From Flavobacteriales bacterium UBA2306 (GTDB lineage Bacteria > Bacteroidota > Bacteroidia > Flavobacteriales > Weeksellaceae): DNA of 64,000 nt. Where the stretch lies: contig DDVS01000004.1 of the NCBI GenBank assembly GCA_002345565.1, positions 493,709-557,708 of the forward strand. Direction: 5' to 3'. Both the position numbers and the translations under genes were made by a program. Each line of letters begins with the position of its first letter. The first letter of the stretch is position 1. Below the pieces are notes generated by a model, which searched no databases, was not told the DNA's origin, and worked only from the letters and a program-made list of their open reading frames with translations. This document shows, in pieces, positions 16,690-25,486 of the stretch.

Positions 16690-17958
16690 ATGTTACAGGT
16701 TAATTTTTTGCGCGAGAACAGAGAGCGCGTTTTGGAAGGCTTGAAGAAAAGAAACTTCAAGGAATTAGATTTGGTCGATGCAGCCGTGAATGCTGACGAC
16801 GAAAGAAAAAGATTACAGTTTGAGCTAGACTCACAACTTTCCGAAATGAACAGAATCTCCAAGGAAATCGGAATTCTGATGAAAGACGGAAAAAAAGAGG
16901 AAGCAGAAGATGCTAAATCCCAAACGTCGCAATACAAAGAGTCCAGCAAAGAATTACAAAACCAATTGAATGAAGTTGAGAAATCTCTTCTCAATATTTT
17001 ATATCAAGTCCCAAATATCCCTTACGAGAAAGTAGTTGCCGGAGTTTCTGCTGATGACAACGAGATTGTTTACGAATCTACAACAGTGGAAGGTCTTGGC
17101 GAAGGTGCAATTCCTCATTGGGAATTAGCAAAAAAATATAACCTGATTGATTTTGAATTAGGTGTTAAAGTAGCTGGTGCTGGTTTTCCTGTTTATTTCG
17201 GAAAAGGTGCAAGATTGCAGAGAGCTTTGGTTCAATATTTCTTGGACAAAAATACAGATGCAGGTTATCTGGAAGTGAACGTTCCACACGTGGTGAACGA
17301 AGCTTCTGGTTATGGAACCGGACAATTGCCTGATAAAGAAGGACAAATGTACTATGTTGGCGCAGACGATTTGTACCTGATTCCAACGGCGGAAGTTCCA
17401 GTGACCAATATCTACAGAGATGTGATTATTGATGAGAAAGATTTGCCAATCAAGAACACTGCGTTTTCTCAGTGCTACAGAAGAGAAGCAGGAAGTTACG
17501 GTGCACACGTAAGAGGTTTGAACAGACTTCACCAATTCGAAAAAGTGGAGATTGTAAGAATCGAGAAACCTGAAAATTCTTATGCTGTTTTGGAAGAAAT
17601 GGTAGAGCACGTTAAATCTATTTTGGAAGATTTGGAATTGCCTTACAGAATCCTGAGACTTTGTGGTGGCGATACAGGTTTTGCATCAGCAATGACTTAC
17701 GACTTCGAGGTTTGGAGCGCAGCACAGGAAAAATGGTTGGAAGTAAGTTCTGTTTCTAACTTTGAAACTTTCCAGGCGACTCGTTTGAAATGCCGTTACA
17801 AAGGCGATGGAAAAACACAGTTGGTTCACACTCTGAATGGTTCTGCAATGGCTTTGCCAAGAATTATGGCAGCACTTTTGGAAAATAACCAAACACCAGA
17901 CGGAATCAAATTGCCAAAGAAAATTGCAGAATATGCAAGATTCGAATTGATTAATTAA
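16690..17958 (+). CDS. serS: Seryl-tRNA synthetase
   Basis: 422 residues. An N-terminal coiled-coil tRNA-binding arm (about 25-100) is followed by the class II catalytic core, with motif 2 in FSQCYRREAGSYG to GLNRLHQFEKVE and motif 3 in NGSAMALPRIMAALLEN. It charges tRNA-Ser. The ATG at 16690 precedes the conserved MLQVNFLRENRE. A TAAATTTG box lies at 16620-16627 and an ATCAACCAACAACCAA repeat at 16670-16685 just before the start. A terminator follows at 17981. Confidence 0.96.
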   Translation: MLQVNFLRENRERVLEGLKKRNFKELDLVDAAVNADDERKRLQFELDSQLSEMNRISKEIGILMKDGKKEEAEDAKSQTSQYKESSKELQNQLNEVEKSLLNILYQVPNIPYEKVVAGVSADDNEIVYESTTVEGLGEGAIPHWELAKKYNLIDFELGVKVAGAGFPVYFGKGARLQRALVQYFLDKNTDAGYLEVNVPHVVNEASGYGTGQLPDKEGQMYYVGADDLYLIPTAEVPVTNIYRDVIIDEKDLPIKNTAFSQCYRREAGSYGAHVRGLNRLHQFEKVEIVRIEKPENSYAVLEEMVEHVKSILEDLELPYRILRLCGGDTGFASAMTYDFEVWSAAQEKWLEVSSVSNFETFQATRLKCRYKGDGKTQLVHTLNGSAMALPRIMAALLENNQTPDGIKLPKKIAEYARFELIN

Positions 17959-17980
17959 TTTGAATTCTAATACAAATACG

Positions 17981-18011
17981 AAAGTCGCAAATTTTACTTT
18001 GCGACTTTTTT
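17981..18011 (+). terminator. Terminator of serS
   Basis: A perfect 11-bp stem AAAGTCGCAAA (17981-17991)/TTTGCGACTTT (17998-18008) has a 6-nt loop and a T run. Confidence 0.92.
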
Positions 18012-18072
18012 GTTTTTTACTTAACCAGAATTCCGTAGGAATCTAAATTGATGAGATTTGTAGAATCATTTT

Positions 18073-18846
18073 CTAAATATCACACAGTTCAAATTTTCCA
18101 TTTTTGTATTCAAATAATTGAGTTGATACCAAATGGTCTCCTTCATTATTTATTTCATTAATTGTAAATTTCATTCTGGATAAGTTTTCAAAGTCATTTT
18201 TCCCAGTAATTAAAAGTAAATCACGTGCAGGAATTCCAATGATTATTTCTCCATCCACATCAAAATTTTCTTCATTCCAAATATCCAATAAAATCAAACT
18301 GGATTCGTAATTTCCATCTACAACTAACATATAATAACCATCTTCTCCGTGTTTTTCAATTTCAACAGAATTTGATAGATTTTCTATAGCGATATTCTTT
18401 AATTCAGATTTTTCAATATTTAGTTTTTCAAAATCTTCTTGAGTCAAATAATTGATGTTGGTTTCTGTATCTTCTACGTAGAAAATGTAAAGCTCATCAT
18501 TATACTTCTCAAAAACAATATTGTTTTCAAAATTATTATCAAAGTCAATTAAATTTTGAATAAATCTTCCATCTTTGATAACAGGTAAAACATTGTTGAT
18601 ATTGATTTCTTTCTTTGTCTCGTAAAAGCTTTTACCAACATTTAAATATCTTTCAATTATTTCTTCAATTTCATTCGGGTCTCTAAGATATTCTGAATAG
18701 CAATTATCCAAAAAATGTTTGTTTTCATTTGAACCTTGGAACTCTGTTCGTATTTCTAAATGATTTATTGAATATATTTTTAATCCATCAATTTTTTGGA
18801 GTAAGCGTTGTGCAAATTTTTCAACAAATTCTGATTCTGTAAGCAT
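18073..18846 (-). CDS. DUF1444 family protein
   Basis: 257 residues from the ATG at 18846 (MLTESEFVEKFAQRL), 2 nt after the helicase stop codon. An upstream ATG at 18879 would overlap the helicase by 31 nt and add an unlikely leader. Resemblance to YtpQ/DUF1444: a central VLPVIKDGRFIQNL and DELYIFYVEDTE, and a C-terminal VDGEIIIGIPARDLLLITG. It is acidic, cytosolic and of unknown function. It is co-transcribed with the helicase. Confidence 0.75.
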   Translation of the reverse strand: MLTESEFVEKFAQRLLQKIDGLKIYSINHLEIRTEFQGSNENKHFLDNCYSEYLRDPNEIEEIIERYLNVGKSFYETKKEININNVLPVIKDGRFIQNLIDFDNNFENNIVFEKYNDELYIFYVEDTETNINYLTQEDFEKLNIEKSELKNIAIENLSNSVEIEKHGEDGYYMLVVDGNYESSLILLDIWNEENFDVDGEIIIGIPARDLLLITGKNDFENLSRMKFTINEINNEGDHLVSTQLFEYKNGKFELCDI

Positions 18847-18848
18847 AT

Positions 18849-20975
18849 TTATTTCTTCAAATTCAAAAAGTAATTCCAAATCAATCGAATCTCGCCATAA
18901 TCAAAATCCGAAGGCAAAACAGATTTCCAATCGTTTATATTTTCCTTTGGGTCTGCTTTGAATTGTTTTTCGAAAGCTTCAACTTTACTTTTTGGATAGA
19001 TTCTTAGAAGGTCGTTTCTGTCCAAAAGATTTTGTTCAGCATATTTTGAAAGATGCCCAAAAATCGTCGAATTCACCAAACCTCTTTCTTTCGCAATCTC
19101 AGCAACTGTTTTCCCATTTTGGAACAACTGATAAGTCAAAACGTGCGTCGGAACTTTCTTGATGGCCATAGAAACTTCCACATCTTTTTCTTTATCGAAT
19201 AATGGTGTTTCCAAAAGATAAACCTCTTTCAAATCCTTAAGATAATCTTCAATATCATCTAGCCAAACACGGAAATCTTCATTAAAAGCTTTCAAACCTT
19301 TTACACCTTTGGTCTCGGAATAAAAATCTTTGAGCGGAGAAAATATTTTCTCATTCACATTGGAGAAAAAGAAATTGACAGCACCTTTGGCCTTGACTTC
19401 AATCTCTGTCCATTCTTCCTCATCTTGCAGGAATTTTTGAGTTTTCTGAACCAAGATTCTCTCAAACTTTTGGAAAATAGTGATGTAATTTTCGATGTCA
19501 GCTTTCAAACAATGATAGAGATAATTGGCTTTTTCTTTATCAATGAATTTACTGCTTCTACTGATAACCATCCAATTTTCCAAAGCGGACTGAAACCAAA
19601 CACAATCGATTCTTCTAATGACTTTTTGAATGCTATAATCGTATTTTTCAGCATTAAGGATTTCCTCGATTTTAGAATTGGCGTGCGTCTCATCCTGAAA
19701 CTTCGAAACTCGTTTGTCGGAGAAAATAACTTCGGGTGTGATTTTAGATTTAAGGACAATTCCTTCCAAAGTCCTGCAACGCGACAACGCTACATAAACC
19801 TGACCGGAAGCAAAACTTTTTCCTGCATCAATAATCAATCTATCAAAGGTCAAGCCTTGACTTTTATGAATCGTAACCGCCCAAGCCAGACGAATCGGAA
19901 ACTGTTTGAAACTTCCCAAAACTTCTTCCTTGATGTTTTTTTCATCATCCAAAGAATATTTTTTCTGCTCCCAAGTTTCCGCTTTCAAAGTGATTTCTTC
20001 TTCGCTTCCGTCGAGAATTACTGAGATTTCATCTTCGTCGAGATAAGAAATTTGAGCTAATTTTCCGTTGTAATATTTTTTATCAGGCGAAGTATCATTT
20101 CGGATGAACATAATCTGCGCTCCGACTTTCAACTCCAGAACTTCATCATTCGGATATTGAGTTTCCTTAAATTCTCCTACAACATCGGCGGTATAAGTGT
20201 GTGACTTTCCGCCAAGTTCTTTAATCTTTTTTTGATTGATGTCGTCCGCCATTTTGTTATGCGAACAGAGATAAACATAAGCTTCATCTTTTGGGTCAAA
20301 GTCCGGCTGATATCTTTTATTCAAAGCTTCGAAGTCGATGTCTTCGGTTATTCCGTCTCGGATTGCATTAAGGATTTCGAGGAAATGTTCATCGGTTTGT
20401 CGATAAACTTTGGTCAATTCTAATGTGATGAAATTACTACCTTCCAAAGCTTTGGCGTGAAAGAAAAATGGCGATGAATAATACATTGATAAAATGTATT
20501 CATCCCTCACAACAGGAGGTAACTGATAAAGGTCGCCAATGAACAACATCTGAACGCCTCCAAATTTTTGTTGATTTCTACGAACGTGTCTCAATGAAAA
20601 ATCCATCATATCCAAAACATCTGCACGCAGCATCGATGCTTCATCAATAATAATGATTTCGATTTCGCGGAGAAGTTTGAGTTTGTCTTTTCTATATTTG
20701 AAATGGGGCATCAAATCCGCAATGTTGTTCGCCAGATTTTGGTCGATTCTTTCCGTAGTTGGTAGAAAAGTCCTGAGAGGCAATCCAAACATAGAATGGA
20801 TGGTAACACCGCCCGCATTGATAGCTGCAATTCCCGTAGGCGCAACTACAATGTGTTTTTTCTTGGTTTTTTTTACAAAATCGTTGAGAAATGTAGTTTT
20901 TCCAGTTCCTGCTTTTCCTGTCAGAAAAATGCTTCGGTTGGTGTGTTCTACGATTTCAAAAAGAGAGTTATTCAT
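18849..20975 (-). CDS. Pif1-like superfamily 1 helicase with C-terminal HTH
   Basis: 708 residues. Walker A GKAGTGKTT (20-28), Walker B IIIDEASM (about 106-113), then FIGDLYQLPPVV and the late motif AWAVTIHKSQGLTF to VALSRC, all of the Pif1/RecD2-like 5'-3' helicase group. A C-terminal winged-helix/HTH region (about 610-660: FQNGKTVAEIAKERGLVNST) resembles the HTH found after RecQ and YpbB. It probably acts in DNA repair or replication. A TATCTTTG box (20981-20988) with TTG 20 bp further upstream lies only 5 nt before the ATG. Confidence 0.87.
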   Translation of the reverse strand: MNNSLFEIVEHTNRSIFLTGKAGTGKTTFLNDFVKKTKKKHIVVAPTGIAAINAGGVTIHSMFGLPLRTFLPTTERIDQNLANNIADLMPHFKYRKDKLKLLREIEIIIIDEASMLRADVLDMMDFSLRHVRRNQQKFGGVQMLFIGDLYQLPPVVRDEYILSMYYSSPFFFHAKALEGSNFITLELTKVYRQTDEHFLEILNAIRDGITEDIDFEALNKRYQPDFDPKDEAYVYLCSHNKMADDINQKKIKELGGKSHTYTADVVGEFKETQYPNDEVLELKVGAQIMFIRNDTSPDKKYYNGKLAQISYLDEDEISVILDGSEEEITLKAETWEQKKYSLDDEKNIKEEVLGSFKQFPIRLAWAVTIHKSQGLTFDRLIIDAGKSFASGQVYVALSRCRTLEGIVLKSKITPEVIFSDKRVSKFQDETHANSKIEEILNAEKYDYSIQKVIRRIDCVWFQSALENWMVISRSSKFIDKEKANYLYHCLKADIENYITIFQKFERILVQKTQKFLQDEEEWTEIEVKAKGAVNFFFSNVNEKIFSPLKDFYSETKGVKGLKAFNEDFRVWLDDIEDYLKDLKEVYLLETPLFDKEKDVEVSMAIKKVPTHVLTYQLFQNGKTVAEIAKERGLVNSTIFGHLSKYAEQNLLDRNDLLRIYPKSKVEAFEKQFKADPKENINDWKSVLPSDFDYGEIRLIWNYFLNLKK

Positions 20976-20980
20976 CGATT

Positions 20981-21011
20981 CAAAGATAGAGAATCAGGAG
21001 AGAAGAATCAA
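20981..21011 (-). promoter_or_regulatory. Promoter of the helicase/DUF1444 operon
   Basis: On the minus strand TTG (21009-21011)-N20-TATCTTTG (20981-20988), ending 5 nt before the helicase ATG. The spacing is close to the Bacteroidetes consensus. The expected transcription start would be at or near the ATG. Confidence 0.5.
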
Positions 21012-21094
21012 GTTTAAAGAGACAAGAAAAAAGATTTAATAAATGGCTTCGAGAGCCTCAGCCTGACAAAAATCCATCAACAATCAACCAACAA

Positions 21095-21649
21095 CTATTT
21101 AATCCTATCCGGATTCTGTTTCAAAAAACTGTCCCAGCCAGAGTAAGATTTATCTGTTGAGAGACTGCCTGAATTAAAATGATGACAAACAGCAACTGCC
21201 AAACCATCAGATGCATCAAGATATTTTGTAGGAAATTCTTTCAGTTTTAAAAGGTTTTGAAGCATTCCAGCGACTTGTTCTTTGCTGGCGTTTCCGTTTC
21301 CCGTGATGGCCATTTTGATTTTCTTGGGAGAATATTCGATGATGGGAATATTTCTGTGGAGACTTGCTGCCATTGCCACACCTTGAGCTCGCCCCAATTT
21401 TAGCATACTTTGAACATTCTTTCCGAAGAAAGGTGCTTCCAAAGCGGTTTCGTCTGGATGATATTCATCAATCAAAGCTAAAGTTTTATCAAAAATGACT
21501 TTTAGTTTGGTCTCGTGATTCTCGTATTTTTTTAGGATTAATTCGTGGATGGCAATCAGCTCCATTTTGTTTCCTTTGACGGAAATAATTCCAAATCCCA
21601 TTACCGCCGTTCCTGGGTCAATTCCTAAAATTACTTTTTCCACTACCAT
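21095..21649 (-). CDS. ruvC: Holliday junction resolvase RuvC
   Basis: 184 residues, the usual length. Catalytic acidic residues are in place: Asp11 (GIDPGT), Glu71 (ALEAPFFGKN), and Asp145/Asp148 (YLDASDGLAVAVCHH). It cuts four-way junctions with RuvAB. A TAATTTTG box (21655-21662) is 5 nt before the ATG. The 3' end abuts a CAATCAACCAACAAC repeat at 21080-21094. It is a separate unit from the helicase, which starts 120 nt further on. Confidence 0.95.
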   Translation of the reverse strand: MVVEKVILGIDPGTAVMGFGIISVKGNKMELIAIHELILKKYENHETKLKVIFDKTLALIDEYHPDETALEAPFFGKNVQSMLKLGRAQGVAMAASLHRNIPIIEYSPKKIKMAITGNGNASKEQVAGMLQNLLKLKEFPTKYLDASDGLAVAVCHHFNSGSLSTDKSYSGWDSFLKQNPDRIK

Positions 21650-21751
21650 ATTGGCAAAATTACGTTAAGATTTTCATAAAAACCGAATGAGAAATCTATT
21701 TTTAAGGAAAAGTCTTTAATTTTAGAATTCTAAAAAATTAACAATCAAAAT

Positions 21752-24484
21752 ATGAAGAATCTTCTACTGACTGCGGCGGTCGTATTCTATGCAGGTTATG
21801 CAACTCCTGTATTTTCTCAAAAAGCCGAAACACCCAAATTCATCAGTAATACGGAAGGAATCAAAGAATATTCCTTAAGCAATGGGATGAAAGTTCTTTT
21901 GATCCCCGATGCTTCTCAGAGTAATGCAGTAATCAATATCGTTTACAACGTAGGTTCTAAAAACGAAGGTTACGGAGAAAAAGGGATGGCGCACTTGCTA
22001 GAGCACATGCTTTTCAAGAGTACAAAAAAACTAGGCGACATCAAGAAAATGCTTTCTGACAAAGGTGGAAACGCTAATGGCACCACTTGGTATGACAGAA
22101 CAAATTATTACGAGGTTTTCCCTTCTAATGAAGAAAATCTAAAATGGTTTTTGGCAATGGAAGCCGATAGAATGGTAAATGCGACTATTCTACAAACTGA
22201 CTTAGACAAAGAATTCTCTGTTGTAAGAAACGAATTCGAAATTGGAGAGAACAATCCTGGAAGCGTTTTGCAAGAAAGAATTGTTTCGTCTGCATATTTG
22301 TGGCATAACTACGGAAACAGTACCATCGGAAGCAAAGAAGATATCGAAAGAGTTAAAGCTCCTACTCTAAGAAAATTCTACGAAAAATATTATCAGCCAG
22401 ATAATGCAACACTTATTGTTGCGGGTAAATTTGATGAGAAAAAAACTTTGGATTACATATCAGAATATTTCTCTACCATACCGAAACCTTCTAGAGTTAT
22501 AGATTCTGATTACACTCTAGAGCCTGCTCAGGATGGAGAAAGATTTGTAGAATTGAAGCGCTCCGGAGACAGTAAAGTAGTCGGCGCATTATATCACACC
22601 GCTCCTTATGCAGACAAAGATTATGCTGCTTTGGATGCTTTAACCGAAATTCTAACTGCAGATCCTTCTGGTTATCTCTACAAAGCGATGATTGATTCTC
22701 ATAAAGCTGCTGCTGTTTACGCATATCAGCCATTAGTAAGAGATGCAAGTTATATGTATTTTGGCTTGGAAGTTCCAGCTGATAAAGATGTAAAAGCAAC
22801 AGAAAACGAGTTTCGTGCTGAGCTAGATAAAGTTGCCACAATAAAATACACACAACAAGATGTAGACAGAGCTAAAGCCAAAATCCTGAAACAATTAGAA
22901 AACATAAAGAATAATACGATTGGTTTTGCTATTAATTTAACCGAAATCATCGGTGCCGGAAATTATAAATTAGGTTTTCTTTACAGAGATACTATAGAGA
23001 AGTTAACTTTGGCGGATGTGCAAAGAGTTGCAGAAAAATATTTTAGAACCAATAACAGAACCATCGGTGTTTTCATCCCTTCTAAAGATGAAGTTAGAGT
23101 TAAAAATGTAGAATATTCTAATGAGCAAATTGCATCTTTAACAAAAGATTACAAAGGAAAAGCTCTGGAAAAAGAAGCTGCACCTTTCGAAGCGAGTATC
23201 AAAAACCTGAAAGCTAATTTGACAGAAGGAAAACTAAGCAACGGAATGAAATATGGCGTTATCAAAAAAGAAATCAAAGGAGGTAAAGTTCTAGGCAGCT
23301 TCCGTTTCCCAGTAAGTAATGCAAAAGATCTGAGTGCAAAATCTGACATCGGTTCTCTAATGGCTCAAGTTCTGAAAACAGGTACTAAATCTCATACCAA
23401 AGAGCAAATCCAAGATATGCTAGACCAATGGAAATCTAATGTTAACTTTGGATATGGTGGGCAAACGTTTTTTGTAAACTTTAGCACTTACAAAGAAAGC
23501 CTTCCTAAAGTAATGGATCTTATCAAAGAAATCCTGACAGAGTCTAATTTCCCAGAAGCAGAACTAGCAAAGACAATCAATGAGTACAACACTTATTTGG
23601 AAAGTTCTCTAAATGATCCTCAATCGATAGCATTTTCTGAAATCGAAAGAATTACAGAAAACTATCCAAAAGAAAGCATCTACTATACACCATCTACAAA
23701 AGAGCAAATCGAAAGCTACAAAAAAGTAAAACGTGAGCAGCTTGTAGACTTCTACAACAAAATATTGGGAAGTAATAACGGTGTGGGAACTATTGTTGGA
23801 GACGTAGATCCAAAAGCCGCTTCTACTCTATTGGAAGGAACATTTGCAAAATGGAATTCCAAATCAAAGTATGAATACATCAAACCGGAATTGTTCGCAA
23901 CCAAAAAACAGGACAAAGAATATCTGACTCCGGATAAAGAAAATGGCGCTGCGGTTGGAAAAATCAGTTTCTCTATGGATAGAAAATCTCCTGATTATCC
24001 GGCTTTCGTTATTGCTAACGAAATGTTGGGTAGTGGTGGTTTCTTGACTGCAAGAATCCCAACCAGACTTCGTGAGAAAGAAGGAATCAGCTACGGTGCA
24101 GGGTCTTTTGTTAATGTACCTATTGACAACAACGTGGCATCTTGGTCCTGGTATGCATTCTTCAACCCGACTAAAAAAGATGCTGTTGACAAAGCTTTGA
24201 AAGAAGAAGTGAACAAAGCGGTAAAAGACGGTTTCACAGAAGAAGAATTCAAGTCTAATTTGACTTCTTGGTTGAACTCCAGAAAAACAGGTCTTGGTAA
24301 TGATAATACGTTGATGGGATTAGTCAATTCTCAGCTTCAGTACGGACAATCTTTGGACGAGTATGATGCTTTGGAAGCGAAAGTTTCTGCGCTTAAAGTA
24401 AGCCAAGTGAACGATGTTCTAAGAAAATACATCAGCGAAGACAAGTTGACTTCTGTATTTGCAGGAGATTTCAATAAGAAATAA
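21752..24484 (+). CDS. M16 (pitrilysin-type) zinc metallopeptidase, exported
   Basis: 910 residues. It has a signal peptide (about 1-22) and two tandem M16 halves. The first has the inverted zinc motif HLLEH (His81, Glu84, His85) and a downstream NEFEIGEN that supplies the third ligand. The second half lacks HxxEH but keeps the RLREKEGISYG substrate-binding region, as expected for a fused M16 alpha/beta protein. It probably degrades peptides in the periplasm. Single gene with its own terminator. Confidence 0.93.
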   Translation: MKNLLLTAAVVFYAGYATPVFSQKAETPKFISNTEGIKEYSLSNGMKVLLIPDASQSNAVINIVYNVGSKNEGYGEKGMAHLLEHMLFKSTKKLGDIKKMLSDKGGNANGTTWYDRTNYYEVFPSNEENLKWFLAMEADRMVNATILQTDLDKEFSVVRNEFEIGENNPGSVLQERIVSSAYLWHNYGNSTIGSKEDIERVKAPTLRKFYEKYYQPDNATLIVAGKFDEKKTLDYISEYFSTIPKPSRVIDSDYTLEPAQDGERFVELKRSGDSKVVGALYHTAPYADKDYAALDALTEILTADPSGYLYKAMIDSHKAAAVYAYQPLVRDASYMYFGLEVPADKDVKATENEFRAELDKVATIKYTQQDVDRAKAKILKQLENIKNNTIGFAINLTEIIGAGNYKLGFLYRDTIEKLTLADVQRVAEKYFRTNNRTIGVFIPSKDEVRVKNVEYSNEQIASLTKDYKGKALEKEAAPFEASIKNLKANLTEGKLSNGMKYGVIKKEIKGGKVLGSFRFPVSNAKDLSAKSDIGSLMAQVLKTGTKSHTKEQIQDMLDQWKSNVNFGYGGQTFFVNFSTYKESLPKVMDLIKEILTESNFPEAELAKTINEYNTYLESSLNDPQSIAFSEIERITENYPKESIYYTPSTKEQIESYKKVKREQLVDFYNKILGSNNGVGTIVGDVDPKAASTLLEGTFAKWNSKSKYEYIKPELFATKKQDKEYLTPDKENGAAVGKISFSMDRKSPDYPAFVIANEMLGSGGFLTARIPTRLREKEGISYGAGSFVNVPIDNNVASWSWYAFFNPTKKDAVDKALKEEVNKAVKDGFTEEEFKSNLTSWLNSRKTGLGNDNTLMGLVNSQLQYGQSLDEYDALEAKVSALKVSQVNDVLRKYISEDKLTSVFAGDFNKK

Positions 24485-24505
24485 TCAAAAGATTATTCCA
24501 AAAAT

Positions 24506-24545
24506 AACCCTTTCAAAGTTCCAAACGTTGAAAGGGTTTTCTTTT
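24506..24545 (+). terminator. Terminator of the M16 gene
   Basis: AACCCTTTCAA (24506-24516)/TTGAAAGGGTT (24528-24538), an 11-bp perfect stem with an 11-nt loop and T-rich tail. The stem and loop closely resemble the terminator at 41084-41121. Confidence 0.9.
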
Positions 24546-24702
24546 TAAGAGATTTTTTTTCGCTATTGATTAAAGCTTTGATATAATCTCGATATTTAGA
24601 TTTAACTTACTAATTATTTTACAGTTATTAACTCGAATACAATTTTATGTAAAAATTATATACAAAATTATGTAAAAATTATATATTGTTATTTTTTTTC
24701 CT

Positions 24703-24710
24703 TATCTTTG
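24703..24710 (+). promoter_or_regulatory. -7 box of the unknown/XRE-ImmA operon
   Basis: TATCTTTG with a TTG 14 bp upstream (24686-24688), after an AT-only tract. The stretch 24546-24702 holds nothing else that I can see apart from two short direct repeats of TTATGTAAAAATTATAT near 24644 and 24669. Transcription from here would give a leader of about 65 nt. Confidence 0.55.
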
Positions 24711-24721
24711 TGAAACAAAAA

Positions 24722-24785
24722 AATCTCTGTGGGTAGCAGAGATTATAAGTTTTCAAAGTGCTGCAAATAAATATTTTGAACTTAT
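24722..24785 (+). promoter_or_regulatory. Structured 5' leader that buries a start codon
   Basis: Two hairpins lie back to back in the predicted leader. The first is AATCTCTG (24722-24729)/CAGAGATT (24737-24744). The second is ATAAGTT (24745-24751) plus CAAA (24754-24757), paired with TTTG (24775-24778) plus AACTTAT (24779-24785); it contains the first two bases of the ATG at 24784. The left arm and loop of hairpin 2 also carry CAAAGTGCTGC, which has an exact complement in the intergenic region at 25444-25454. This is seen in the sequence; regulatory use is inference. Confidence 0.5.
24754..24764 (+). repeat. Left arm of 11-bp inverted repeat bracketing the unknown gene
   Basis: CAAAGTGCTGC here is the exact reverse complement of GCAGCACTTTG at 25444-25454. 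The arms lie 19 nt before the start and 6 nt after the stop of the 217-residue gene. They could be protein-binding sites, a recombination trace or a long-range RNA pairing. Confidence 0.75.
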
Positions 24786-25437
24786 GGCAGAACTTAATAG
24801 TTTTGAATGGTTTGGCAAAGATAATAATTTGTCAAGAAGAATGCAAGGAAAAAGAAGGCTTGCTTCTGAAAGTGAATGTAAAGTTGAGTTAAAAAAAGAA
24901 CTGCAACTATTGTTTAATGTTTTTTATACAGCTTTAGATAAAACAAATGTTGTTTTATCGGTATTTCAACCTTCTCATAGGTCTAGAACCTTTGAAGCAA
25001 GTGTAATGCAAAGTAGTTTCGCTGAATCTCTTTCTAATAGTTTTGGAGAAAAAGCGTTTTATGGAAAGTATAAAAGATTAATTTTAAGAACTAATGGTTA
25101 TCTTATTTTGTTTAAGAAATTAAACAGCAAAGGAAAACCAATGAATATTAAAACTATTAATGTTCAATCTATTTTAAGTCAAAACCAAGTTTTAGATTTG
25201 TTTTCTAATTCTGACTATAATGATGAACCAATTTTGTATTTTGGTTATCAAAAAAATAGATTTGGTCAATTTGTAAATCCACAATTGGTTTATATTGACT
25301 ATGGGGAAATTAACTTTTCAATTAGTGAGAAAGATATGGATATTACAATTCCTGTTACTTCCATTAATGTGGTTAATGAAAATAAAGGAGTTGTTCCTAA
25401 ATTAAAGGAAAAGAATAACTTAAAAAAAGCTAATTAA
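24784..25437 (+). CDS. Unknown protein paired with XRE-ImmA protease
   Basis: 217 residues, no signal peptide and no membrane helix. I do not recognise the family. It is basic at both ends (RRMQGKRR early, KLKEKNNLKK late), with a central mixed alpha/beta part and a distinctive patch PILYFGYQKNRFGQFVNPQL followed by VYIDYGEINFSI. The AT-rich codon use is stronger than in the neighbouring M16 gene, suggesting transfer. It is the first gene of a two-gene unit, 49 nt before an XRE-ImmA gene. It could be the effector or target of a toxin-antitoxin-like or repressor-cleavage module; that is inference from context. Confidence 0.75.
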   Translation: MAELNSFEWFGKDNNLSRRMQGKRRLASESECKVELKKELQLLFNVFYTALDKTNVVLSVFQPSHRSRTFEASVMQSSFAESLSNSFGEKAFYGKYKRLILRTNGYLILFKKLNSKGKPMNIKTINVQSILSQNQVLDLFSNSDYNDEPILYFGYQKNRFGQFVNPQLVYIDYGEINFSISEKDMDITIPVTSINVVNENKGVVPKLKEKNNLKKAN

Positions 25438-25443
25438 TAATCC

Positions 25444-25454
25444 GCAGCACTTTG
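25444..25454 (-). repeat. Right arm of the 11-bp inverted repeat
   Basis: GCAGCACTTTG, the exact reverse complement of 24754-24764. It lies between the two genes of the unit, 32 nt before the ATG of the XRE-ImmA gene. Confidence 0.75.
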
Positions 25455-25486
25455 ATTACTTTTTAGCAATTATTGAGAGCATTACT

